A program made the translations under genes and the position numbers. A stretch of DNA of 64,000 bases from Cyathus striatus (lineage: Eukaryota; Basidiomycota; Agaricomycetes; Agaricales; Nidulariaceae): the NCBI GenBank assembly GCA_025738555.1, contig JAOVFP010000002.1, positions 6,448,001-6,512,000 on the forward strand, given 5' to 3'. The notes beneath the pieces were generated by a model, which had not been told where the DNA came from, ran no database searches, and saw nothing but the letters and a program-made list of their open reading frames with translations. Positions 46,623 through 57,429 of the stretch are shown piece after piece. Numbering within the stretch: position 1 is the first letter of the stretch; each line of letters opens with the position of its first letter.

Positions 46623-48976
46623 TACAGTTGAACCCTTCTTATCTCATAACTCATAAGTTTTTTGGTCCACCAACTCAGTTCACAGAGATTTGCAGACCAT
46701 AACATATAAAGCTCATAATCCATAAGTCATACAATTTTACGCAGGAAACCCCATATTATTACATAAGCATAGTAGGGTTTATTCATTCTATCTATAGTTT
46801 CCTTCAGCCAAATTTTGTATTTACCAACTCTCCACTCACCCTAACATGCCACTCATTGAATCAATAGCTAGACTATGAGTTTTAAAATGCCACTGGGTGA
46901 AATGAGACTCAGGGAAAGAGACTGTAGGTGAAAATTGAAATTCAGGACACCTTTCTTTCAATGTTGTGCACACAGTGCACTGCCATCATGCCTCTCAAAC
47001 CCATTGCAGTTCTTAAGAAAGGCCTTTCCAAGTTTATGAAGTCTATTACTGCATGCAGAGATCTTCTCACTGCAAAGTTGTGCTGAAAGGAAACCATATC
47101 ATCATCAAATGAATACTGGCTGGATCATGAAGCAAACACAGTTGATGAGCAATGTGTTCTTGAAACTCTGGAGTCATCATCAGACTATGAGAGAGGGCTT
47201 GAATGTTTAGATAACCAGGAAAGGGCAATTGTAATGAAATTGAAGGAGTGGAGTGGTGAAGTACTCAAAGTTGCTAGAAACAAGTGTAAACATATGTGAC
47301 TCTCATTTCATAATGAAAGGATACACTTACCTATTGTAATTCACAAAGGTCCTGCAAATAATGTTCATAAACCTTAAATAAGAAAGGAGGCTCATCCTCT
47401 TCTACTCCTGTCATTACAAAGACAACAAAAGAGAATGCTTCATTGGCACAGAGGATTGAAATCCTTGACTGGCATCACAAGAATGGTAAATAACAGACTG
47501 ACATGGCTCAACACTTTGACAAGATTTATCTGAACCTCCAAACCAAACAGCCACTGATTTTGCTCTGGCTGAAGCACAATGCAAAATGGCAAGCACAATG
47601 GGAAGAGGCTAACTGCTCTAGCAATTGAATAACCAAATGAGTACAACAGACTCAGCATTCAAAAGTATCAGAGATGATGTACATATAGGTCTCAAAAGCT
47701 ATGATGAATGGGATTCTGCTGTGTGGGGAGGTTCTTCATAATAAGTGGAACCAATTTGCTACATTGGTTGGTGTTCTCAAGGACAGCAGACTGAATCCCA
47801 GTAATGATTGGATAGCACACTTTAAGGATAGGAATGGCTTGAAGGAGATGAGGTGACATGGGGAAGCAGCTTCAGCAAATGCTGAAACTGTGGAATGAGA
47901 ATAGAAAAGGGTGCAAGAATTGATACAAGAGAGTGGATACCAGCTGCATGATATTTTCAATATGGATGAAACCAGGCTTTTTTATGTGTACATACATGCC
48001 AGGCCCTGCTGTGGATATGTTATCTAACCTGTTTCTTTAGAATGGTACCAGATAGAGGTCTGACAGACATAAAACAAGCAGGAGTAAAAGGCAGAAAAGT
48101 CTGGTTGACATACACACTCACATCCAATGCTGATGGCTCTGAAAAACTCCCACCTTTCATTATAGGAAAGGCTGATCACCCTCAAGCTTTCAAGAAAAAA
48201 ACTGGTGAACAACTTGGCTTTTACTGTCACAATAATGTGAAAGCATGGATGACTGCCAAACTGTATCAGGAGTGGATTCAGCAATGAGATAACAGCCTTC
48301 ACTGAGAAGATCAAAACATACTTCTCCTTCAGGATAATTTCTCTGGTCACATTGTTCCCAATGGTCTTCAAAGGATTTGAGTTGAAAACTTTGAGCCCAA
48401 CCTTACCATGCATGTTCAGCCAAAAGACAAAGGAATTATCAGGTGCTTCAAGGCTCACTATTGTGCTAGGTTCATTCAGCAATTAGTTGATTGTTATGAT
48501 GAGGGTATTACCCCTTCCAATATTTATGACCTCAACCAGCTGCAGGCTATGCAAATAGCAGATGAAGCATGATATGATGTAAACACAACTACCATTCAGA
48601 ATTGCTGGCATAAGGCAGGTATCTTACCTGAAATGAATGCAACCTTGTTATCTGTGCCCCAACCATCAATCCCAGTTTCATTCCTAATTCATGATGCTTC
48701 ATTCCAGATGGATTCAGTCTCTCATGCAGAAAGGCTTGTTGAAAATGCACTTGGTGTACTTGTTGCTACAGGTGCATTGCAGACAAGCAACCAAATGACA
48801 GTTGAGTCTCTGTTGAACTCCAAAGGCAAATCACATGCTTTGACAGAAACATCAGACAATGAAATCTATCAAGCTGTCATGAAATCAATTGCTGCTCATC
48901 AGAAGCTAGAGGTAAATGGGGGTGATGATGTGGACCAGGATATTCAGGTGGAGCCTCATCCAATCTGGCACAATGT
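46623..48976 (+). pseudogene. pogo/Tigger-type transposase remnant (5' TIR, CENP-B HTH, DDE domain)
   Basis: A pogo-type terminal repeat CAGTTGAACCCTTCTTATCT starts at 46,625 directly after a TA. The plus strand then encodes a CENP-B-like DNA-binding region (LAQRIEILDWHHKNG...QTDMAQHFDKIYLNLQTKQPL, about 47,445-47,560), and a DDE domain with FNMDETRLF (about 47,960), WLTYTLTSNADGSEKLPPFI (48,093-48,160), LLLQDNFSGHIVPN (about 48,320-48,362) and VQPKDKGIIRCFKAHY (about 48,414-48,461). The three catalytic acidic positions are therefore visible, but stops and frame changes break the gene. The frame is cut at 48,977 by the duplication flanking copy B, and the 3' TIR is not found here. In the order before the inversion it would continue leftward from 35,990. 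Confidence 0.8.
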
Positions 48977-48985
48977 GCTTGTCAC
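48977..48985 (-). repeat. 9-bp target-site duplication (complement GTGACAAGC)
   Basis: Matches 35,991-35,999 exactly in inverted orientation. Confidence 0.9.
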
Positions 48986-50486
48986 GGGCAGGGAGAAAAT
49001 TCCGTGCACGTTCAAGTGTGAGCGTGAGTTGAGCGTGCACGCTCAGGGTCTGCGCATGGAAATTTAACCCTGAGCGTGAATATTCTATATGTGAGCATGA
49101 GGCAATATGTAAGTGAGCGTGAAGCAATAAGTTGTCATAAATCTACTACTATTATAAATACACACTGTACTACTGCATGCATATGGTCTACCTGAAAAGC
49201 ATATATACTCAAATAGGTCATAAATTACTGACAACTGGCAGGATTGAATGATATTGATTGCGTGAGCGTGATGTATTGATTTACTTGAGTTTGAGCGTGA
49301 GTGTGAATAGGTATTACGCTCACGCATATTTATTAGTATAACTTGTGTGTGAATGTTATATTCACATACCTACTCGATAGAATAGAGTTTGCGCATGAGC
49401 GTGATAATACTATTCACGCTCATGCATGTTTTTAGAGCTCACTCTCAACTTAAAGGAATTTGACAGTGAGCGTGAAGTACTGAGTGTGAGCGTAATGGGG
49501 ATTCCTATTTACACTGATGCATTCTATTTACTGCTTCACACTCATACGTATCTCCTTTGACTTGAGTGTGATCACAGTGGTAGATCTCCCTATTCACGCA
49601 CATGCTTATGTCCTATATCTTGGGAGCGAGTGCAAATATAATATTTACATTCAGGCACACTCTCAATTTAATTGAGTTAGAGCATGAGTGTGATAGGCAT
49701 TGCTATTCATGCTCACGCATATCCTATAAATTGGGTGTAAATAGTGTCCATAAATATTATACTTTAAGTTCACGCTCAAGTTAATCGAGTTTAAAAGTGA
49801 GCGTGAAAGAGCATAAGTATTATATTGAAATTTATGGTTGAGTTAATTGGACTGAGTGCCTATCACACTCACTCTCAATTAAAATGATTTTGAGCGTGAG
49901 TGTGAAGTAAATACATACTCACGCTCAGGCATAGTATTTACTGTAACTTGAGTGTGGGTATGTATATTTAATATTATATTACTTATATTCACGCTCACAT
50001 GAGTTTGAATGTGAGCGTGAATTCAAGACCTTGAGCGTGAAGTAACATACCTTGAGCGTGAAAATTCAGACCCTGTGCGTGAAATTTCGACCCTGAGCGT
50101 GAATGCTTGACCCTGTGCGTGAAATAAAATCTTGAGCGTGATATGAGTGTGCACGCTCACACCTTGAGCGTGAAAAATGAGCGTGCACGTTCAAGTTTGA
50201 GCGTGAATAATATCACCTTGAGCGTGAAATTTAATTTTTATTCTTCTACTTCTGAGTATTTATCTTGCTTAAAAACTTTACCTGCGGTGACAATAAGACT
50301 ACAATAGTATAGTACCAGTATGTACACTTGATTTACGGTTAGTTTGACTTAGAAATAGGCTATTTACAACTATTAAATATATCTTGAGCGTGACACGCTC
50401 ACCCATTGAGCATGAAAATTTGGCCTTGAGCGTGGCACGCTCAGTCACACTCACTTTTGTGCGTGCACGGTAAAAACTACGTGCCC
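48986..50486 (-). mobile_element. Repeat element copy B, inverted near-identical partner of 36,000-37,499
   Basis: The reverse complement starts GGGCACGTAGTTTTTACC and ends TTTTCTCCCTGCCC, is 1,501 bp long and follows copy A almost base for base. Near the end I see one difference (GAGCGTG here, GAGTGTG in A). The flanking 9-bp sequences are TCCAAATGG on the right and GCTTGTCAC on the left, the swapped partners of those at copy A. Interior and coding content are as for copy A. Confidence 0.9.
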
Positions 50487-50495
50487 TCCAAATGG
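50487..50495 (-). repeat. 9-bp target-site duplication (complement CCATTTGGA)
   Basis: Matches 37,500-37,508 exactly in inverted orientation. Confidence 0.9.
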
Positions 50496-50596
50496 GAGTC
50501 CAATGACTGCTCCCCTTCCGCAGAAATGTTGATGGATTTTGGCTCTAGCACGCATGTTCGGGTGTCTGCACGCATACGTGTTTAGTTCGTTGTGGT

Positions 50597-52042
50597 CTAA
50601 GGTATAATTATACCTTCATAATAGCGCACTGCGTACTGCTCTTGGATGGTTTCACGAAGTTGCTCCACGTCCCAGTCGCTCTTTCACCGGGTCGTCAGCT
50701 TCTGCAAAATACAACTCAAAGATTTCCCGTCCTAACCTTTCTGATGAGCTCACACCATACATTGTCATGTGTGATGGCAATACTGGCATCGGGAACCTAC
50801 CAAACATGGCAGTTAATTACTCAATAAAAATAATGCTTCTTACCTCAGACAGTAGCATATTATTAATTATACTTAAAGGATGTAATGGCTACATGGGACA
50901 AATGTAAATTGAAACTAATATAGAGAAAAACCACTCACATTGTTTATTACTGGAAAATGAGTAATTCTCATATTATTACCGCAGTCTTGACGAGACGAAG
51001 ACTGTGCTCCACACTCATTGCCAATATTACTCTTCGATCCCTTACCATTTACTTGCTCATGTGATGTTTTGGGAGAAGATGATTTCCCCCCTCCTTTATT
51101 CGTGGTCACTACACTGGTAAGATCCCATAGCTCATCCCATGTCTCCTCCGACAGTGCAATTTTGAAACCACGCAAGAACAAGCATTGATTGCCAGTGTTA
51201 TCTTGTATTTCATTTCCTGAGACGAAATCTGGATCCGGCAAGGGGCCGGATCTACAAGATGAAGCTCCTCCGGATCGCTTCCAAATGTAGGATGGTTTAT
51301 CTATGTCGCCCGATTTTCCTATCACCAGTACACTGTTACGGTTTTGTACGGATGTATCGAAGGTTGCAATTCCCCAGGTTTTGGACTTCATACACCCGGT
51401 AATGAAGTATAAGGAGTGACGATCCAGGTCACGGCCACAGTTATCCCGTGCATATCTATACCAGTTCAGCGCATGTTTAATGATGAATTGTTTCCAGTGC
51501 CATTCATTAGCCATGTCTATCTCAGAAGCTCCATGGGGCAAAGAGAGAATCGCTCCTGCATCTCCATCTTTACAACTGAAGGAAATGTCCCTATCAACAG
51601 ATTTAACACTATCGTATCAGCTTTCACAGCAACGATTAAGATGACTATTAATAACGCACTTCGTATTCATGTCTAAATCCGATTCTATATGCAGACTTGA
51701 GATTTTGCTGTCGCCAGGGTCAGCCGAAGTCTGAGATGCTGTATGAAGGATTGGCAAGGAGACAGAATTGAATTCGTTCGGAAGGCAAGCTGGAAGATTT
51801 ATGGGATGTTGTGCCGGTAACAAAACATTGAACAAAAAGTCGAAGCCACCGTTGCGTGTAATAACCCCGACATCTCCAATAGAAACACCCTTACGGCGGT
51901 ATTCAACAGGCAGGCCTCTGGCTGGTTGAGGAAAGCACAGGGGATAGCCATTCTTAAGCGGAAGCATTTTTTCAATGTAGATTTCACTGCTGACGGGAGC
52001 TGTCTTGAAAAGGGCTCGGGCCTCTAATGGAAGAGACCCCAT
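50597..52042 (-). CDS. Hypothetical protein of an Agaricomycete family (SIGDVGVIT motif)
   Basis: A minus-strand gene of at least four exons. Exon 1 begins at the ATG of 52,042 (MGSLPLEARALF) and holds LPVEYRRKGVSIGDVGVIT and GGFDFLFNVLLPAQHPIN. After an intron (acceptor TTCAG near 51,595) come CKDGDAGAILSLPHGAS, NWYRYARDN, SLYFITGCMKSKTWGIATF and LFLRGFKIALSE. A GTGAGT donor follows near 50,939. After the acceptor TTTGGTAG comes DASIAITHDNVWCEL, then a short last exon ending at the stop 50,597-50,599. I know proteins with this motif order as widespread uncharacterised proteins in mushrooms, sometimes next to or fused with signalling domains; no biochemical role is established. Before the inversion its 3' end would have lain a few hundred bases from the end of the GTPase/kinase pair now at 37.6-40.7 kb, on the same strand. 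Confidence 0.75.
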
Positions 52043-52220
52043 TTCATAGTTTGGAAACTGGATTTCATCCTTTCAGCATAATGAGGTTATTAGATTACCC
52101 ATGGCCCTACCGAATCAACATTTGTTTCCATTCCCGCGGCTCCTCTCCCATATTTCACATTTGAGTTTACCTAAGTATTAAAGATGTGAACTTTGAAGTG
52201 CATCGTACTTTAGAGGGTAG

Positions 52221-52637
52221 CTATGAAGTATAGGGTACCTTTGTCAGAACAGATGATTCTGCTGTATCATGTTCCAGAAACCGATCACCACTGATTAAAT
52301 GTTGGTTTCTCACGGTATCGGTAGAGTTTGGTATTAAAGCAGGTATCGGCGCGGTGTTGGGTTGGTGTGATTCAGACCGTCGAAAGGAAGGAAATATCAT
52401 TGCAAAAACGTTAACAATTGCCTGAAGGAAATGAGGGTCCCGCTCCATATAGTTGATGCTTATATCAGTAAAAATGTTTGTATTGGCAGATACTTGACCA
52501 TTGCCTTCAGCAAATACGGAGGTACCTTTACCACTACTTTGCTGACGGTAATTAGAAGGGCCTGAGAAGTTGTGTCCTGAAAGAGTGTTAGCCCACTGAT
52601 CTGTCTCAGTAGTTGATATTGAAAACATATTTACCAT
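52221..52637 (-). CDS. Unrecognised open frame, possibly a 5' exon or separate small gene
   Basis: A 138-codon minus-strand frame (MVNMFSISTTETDQWANTLS) with polar, Asn/Ser/Thr-rich composition and a middle segment DPHFLQAIVNVFAMIFPSFRR. It lies in CpG-normal DNA upstream of the gene at 52,042 and on the same strand. I recognise no domain. It could belong to the same transcription unit, but no joining intron is obvious. Confidence 0.35.
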   Translation of the reverse strand: MVNMFSISTTETDQWANTLSGHNFSGPSNYRQQSSGKGTSVFAEGNGQVSANTNIFTDISINYMERDPHFLQAIVNVFAMIFPSFRRSESHQPNTAPIPALIPNSTDTVRNQHLISGDRFLEHDTAESSVLTKVPYTS

Positions 52638-53129
52638 CTTGGCGGTTATCGTAAGCTGTAGTAGTTGATAACATTAGCTTCCTATACCGCTTGGAAATTT
52701 CGAAAGATATTCACATCTATTGATAGACATATCTCTACCAGTGCTGTTTAGGTTTGCATTGTTAACTTCGACGGCGTGAGCACCCTCAAATATAGGCATT
52801 GGGCATCAAATGATGTATCGTGTGTCCTTCGATGTTTTATAAGCACAGCTCGCGGCGTCAATGTAGATATGATTTGCAAAGGCCTACACTATGGTTTTTG
52901 GTGTGGATGAGGTGTAACTGAACTGTAGCTGCGGGAAGCGGAACAAGGAAGATCGGACATTGGTCAGTCTTGCCACTGAAGATATACTTGTAGTGTTTCC
53001 ACGGTTCCCATGAAATTCCGATGCTTGGTGACACTTTGATAACCAAAATCAGAATTACGGCTATATCCAATATTACTACAACATGTATGAACATCCCGCT
53101 ATTATCGTATCATAATCTGAATAAGTAGT

Positions 53130-53786
53130 GGAAGGTAGTGCTGCCGCAGAGTGCAGTAAAGTGGTAGTGAAGTGAAGTTTTACGTACTGTGATACAGTGA
53201 TGGGCGATCCACTGTCAAGCGCTGTGACACTTCTGACACTGATGGCTCTGTGACATAGTCATAACACTATCACTGACAGTGTTTGACATTAAGGTGGAGA
53301 CTATGCCCTAATATATCCAACATATGCATGACCTCAGACTTCAAAGATACCGAACATAGAAATGAAAATCCATTTTAAAATGTAAATTATCTTTCACTGT
53401 CACTTGCTGACACCTTGACATGTTTGACACATCGATGCCAAGATTGCTGGAGTGTCAGCCTGACGGTGTTCGACACTGTCAAGAACATCACCGCTGTGAT
53501 ATGCTTCACAGTTGGCAGTGTGCTGTGAAGCACTGTGAAGTGACGGCGCACAGAAGGCGCTCTCTCTAAACTACTACTTTAGGAAATATAAGGGTCCCGT
53601 TACTTATCTAACTATTAAGGGACAGATTGAAGCGCCCTGGAGCGCTGACGAGCGGAAACGAACAAGTGCTTAACAATTCAGCACGGGGAACTTCATAGCG
53701 CTTCACAGGGACCGCGACACACTGTGCAGTGCAGTCACAGTCACTACACAGTACTGCACTGTTGCGCGGCAGCACTACTGCCTCCC
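53130..53786. mobile_element. Foldback element 3 rich in CACTGTCA/TGACAGTG motifs
   Basis: The left end GGAAGGTAGTGCTGCCGC (53,130) matches, inverted and with a 3-bp gap, GCGGCAGCACTACTGCCTCC ending near 53,786. The following AGTGCAGTA and GTAGTGA phrases pair as well. The interior is filled with short CACTGT, TGACAC and ACAGTG motifs in both orientations and encodes nothing. No target duplication was found. Confidence 0.55.
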
Positions 53787-54150
53787 AACCTCCCTCTTCT
53801 GGACTCTATTTCTGAACACCATGTTTTCGAGGTCCAACGTCAACCGATTCGGTCGCTCGGGTGCTTGCTGATGGGCTGACTGTGTGCCAAGTACGCACAT
53901 ACTCGCATACTGCAGTCAGACCACGAGCAACCCTCTGGCAGTGTATGTAGCCAGCAGCTTTGGGAATTGGGAGGGGATATACGTTCAACTGCGGTGTTCT
54001 CGGGCTCATTTACTGGCTTTCCATCCACACCTTTTTTCGCCATTACGAAGTAACGACGCGTCAGTTTCTTTCGCATCTTCACTTTTCTCTTCCTGTATCG
54101 GATAAAACTTTTGGTTATTTCTCAGCGTCTAATTTGAACGGGGGTGCGCT
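53787..54150. other. Upstream part of the GH16 locus, 5' end not resolved
   Basis: Overlapping frames on both strands; I cannot find a signal peptide exon joined to the GH16 homology that starts near 54,190. The 5' exon may be lost or scrambled. Confidence 0.35.
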
Positions 54151-54475
54151 GTGCTTTACCGAGGGGTTTATCTGGTACTGATTTCCAGCGCTATAGGGAA
54201 CGTAACGTACTTGGATCGTGCTGATGCAACCTCAAAAGACCTCGCGTTCGTCAATAGTGCAGGAAATGCAGTTATCAAGGTGGACAATATGACGAATATA
54301 GAGAATGGGCGTTTGGTATACCATAATTTAGTGCGTATCTCCATCACCTTCCTCCCCCATCCTTTCTCAACTCGAAACCAAGTACGAATAACGTCCCAAG
54401 ACGCTTAGCAGTAGGCAGTCTAGTCATCATCAACGCAGTACACATACCCTTCAGATGCTCCGTACGCAGGCCATA

Positions 54476-55934
54476 CGGTGATTTTTATACATAATTGCAC
54501 TGTAATTACAGTGCAATCGTAATGTATAGATCACTGTAGTTATAGTGGCAGCCTGGTATTATTAAGCATAATGAAGGTCCGTATCTAAGCGTGCTGATAC
54601 ACGTGTTCCTAGAAGCTGATGTTCATGCATCCTTAGCAACAGATTATTAATCGCGCCATTTCCCGCCCTTCGCGCGATATTTCCCAAAGAAACAGTTTTC
54701 ATTTACTTTGGTCGGGATAGATTACATTTGTAATGGGCTTCTTTAAACCTTCGTTTGCTTCCCTCCTTTAATTGAAATAAAAACATATGGTGGAGTTAGA
54801 AATAACATACATTACTATATATTATAACTTAGCACACCTCTATATAAATGCACGGTGTACATCTATGTTTATATTAGGGCTAATAGCATTCTGAATCAAT
54901 GCTTTGACATCTCTAAACAGAAAGATTGTTTATTTCTTTTGGCTGTCAAGAACAAATGAAGCCAATAGTAACGACATATATCGATACATTCTACACTACA
55001 GTAGAGTAAATTAATACCAGAAATACATTGATATACTTTTATCAGTGTCAAATTAATTTGGGAGCTACCTAGGTAGGTCCTCAGCATCTGTTTTAACGAA
55101 GTTCGGTATATATTAAAGCAATAAGTTCATAAGACTTTCGAGTTTCGTCAGACCGAAACTCAGGGTGGTCCTATTGGCTTTCTAAGTCGCATTATTAATC
55201 TTTCATAACTAAAATATTATACAATTTGCAAAATATATAAGAGATTTCATTCAAGGAATGGCTATAAATCAATTGTTTTCACTTTTCCGAAACCTCCGTA
55301 TGATACGGCATCCGGCGCGATGGGTTCTTATATCACGTGAAGATATCTATCACCGATATCCCCGAACTTCGAAGGGATCTTGCCTCGGATATTCCCGGAC
55401 CCTGATGAAAGGATTCCGCCCTGCCGCCCAACGACCCCGCCCTATTCCACTCCATCCCCACCCCTCCATATTTCTACAATACATATGTCTTTATAGATAG
55501 GAATAAAATATGTACTAAATTAGCATTGTATTTATTGCTTGTCAGACATGAAACAATCAATTAACTGAGTTAAGTCTAAAATAACGAAATTTCAGGTCTT
55601 TGGAAAACATATCTACAAATTGGAAACATACCAAATTTACAAATGGCGCTCCGAATTTCAGAATGTGGGCGGAAGCTAATTGCGTAAGTTTTATTTAGAA
55701 GTGTCGGGAAGTTCTAACGCGAGGCTCGAGGCTCAAGGGCGGCTGCATGCACTACTGTGTATAGATGTAGTGCTCGTTGCGGTAATTTGTGCGGTGCACC
55801 TAGATCTATCGGGTACACGCATTGATCTAAGTGTGTAGTTTACTTTCAGTTATGTAAGTACATATACTGTAACTACAGTCAGGTATACATAATGCTCCCA
55901 CTGTAATTACCGTGAATTATTATAAAGACCACCG
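54476..55934. mobile_element. TA-flanked TIR element in an intron of the GH16 pseudogene, 1,459 bp
   Basis: The ends CGGTGATTTTTAT (54,476) and ATAAAGACCACCG (to 55,934) are inverted repeats that continue loosely through TAATTACAGTG. TA flanks both sides (54,474-54,475; 55,935-55,936), pointing to a Tc1/mariner or pogo-type mechanism. The exon ends at TGCTCC before GTACGCAGG and resumes at the CCCAG acceptor before GTATGGCCA, so the element lies entirely within the intron. There is no transposase frame. An ORF-poor AT-rich middle contains a GCGCCATTT/AAATGGCGC pair (54,653 and 55,643). Confidence 0.7.
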
Positions 55935-56375
55935 TATCTAGTGCCGTACGTCCCTTCCTTATACCACCCGCTTCCTAACTCACTTCCACATACCCAGGTA
56001 TGGCCATCATTCTGGACACTCGGGAGCGGAGGCAATTAGCCTGCCGGGGGCGAAATCGACCTGATCGAAGCGATAAACCTCATGGGGAACAACCAAGTCG
56101 CCGTTCACACCGACCCGGGGTGTACTCTCAATAGCAGTTCGTCTGCCCAGACGGGTAGAACGCTGCAAAGCGACTGTTCGAATTCTGCTGGATGTGTGGT
56201 TGCGGAGACTAAGAATAATAGTTATGGAGAGATGTTTGCGCAGGCTGGTGGAGGTGTTTTTGCGATGCCGCTTGATGTTTCTGGGATATTTACGTGGTTT
56301 TGGAGCGTATGTCTTTTTTCGTTCTCGTTTTTGTTTTGAGGGGGTGCTGATTGTATGGGTAGAGGCCTGATATAC

Positions 56376-57359
56376 TAGTCTCGCTTGCCATCCCCTCCCG
56401 ATTGGGACACATCCTAAAAAGGATTTCTCAACGTGAGGGTCTGGGCCACTTCAAAGGAAGAACGGGGGGGGTCGAACTTCGGTCAATTCCGAAGCCTTTG
56501 ATGGATTATATAAGCATCGTCGCGCGCTGAACTGACCGTTCCGAATGCGTATGCATTATCGTATTCTCGCGCATTCCACTCACGTAACGCTTAAACTTCA
56601 TATTTTATTCTTTATCATGAATACACACACTCCTTTGAACAGTAAACATGTCCTAAAGCGAAGGCTCCCCTCTAACTGGGATGAAAACACTACTGTTACC
56701 CCTCCTCGCTCCAAAGCAGCAAGATTAACAACTACTGGTGCACTCATTCCTCCCTTCACTCCCTCCCCCACTACACAATAGTGTATGGAGGAATATAGGA
56801 AGCGAGAAATGAGGAACACTTGAGATCCACTGTAGTGCAAGCCAGGTCTTGTGTTCTAATGTCATAGCTGGTTGGCATGCCTTTGAAGAGTCTGGCAGCA
56901 TAAATTCAAAGTCATCTTCTTCAAGATCATCAGGTTGATCTGACATTTCATTGAAATGTATTCCAATGATTTCATTGTCACTTGACAAAGGAGATTGGCC
57001 AGAGATAACTTCTGGAACTGGGCTAGAAGTATCATAAAGATCTTGAGCTGGAGAGCTTTCTATTGCAGATGATTCTTCAAAATCACTACTGAATTCCATT
57101 CCAGATGGCCATCGACGAGTATTGTAGCCATGCATAGTTCAGTAAAGCAGGTGGAGGGAAGTAAACATATGGATAAGATAGCGATGCGATACAAATGCGA
57201 TCGGTAAGGTGCCAACTGAGTGTTACATAATCCATCAAAAACTTCGGAGTTGACCGAAGTTCGACCCCCCCGTTCTTCCTTTGAAGTGGCCCAGACCCTC
57301 ACGTTGGGAAATCCTTTTTAGGATGTGTCCCAATCAGGAGGGGATGGCAAGCGAGACTA
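56376..57359. mobile_element. MULE-like TIR element in a GH16 exon, 984 bp, perfect 9-bp duplication
   Basis: Terminal inverted repeats of about 120 bp begin TAGTCTCGCTTGCCATCCCC and run through GGGACACATCC and AAAGGAAGAACGGGGGG to the TTCGGTCAA region with few mismatches. CTGATATAC stands at 56,367-56,375 and again at 57,360-57,368, a perfect 9-bp target duplication. Removing the element plus one duplication restores the GH16 reading frame (RPDIPDNIKN). The interior has a minus-strand acidic frame (57,135-56,725) and a short plus frame with KRRLPSNWDENTTVTPP, neither a known transposase. Non-autonomous. Confidence 0.88.
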
Positions 57360-57429
57360 CTGATATACCGGATAATATTAAGAATGCGAATTCGGTTTCG
57401 ATGATGGATACGACTAGTTGGGGGTTGCC

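Noticed and set aside
48042..48287. Independent 81-codon gene
   Set aside because: It is one open piece of the broken pogo DDE domain, not a separate gene.
52858..53094. 78-codon minus-strand frame with a hydrophobic N-terminus
   Set aside because: It could be a small membrane protein, but there is no homology, splice or conservation evidence and a foldback element begins right beside it.
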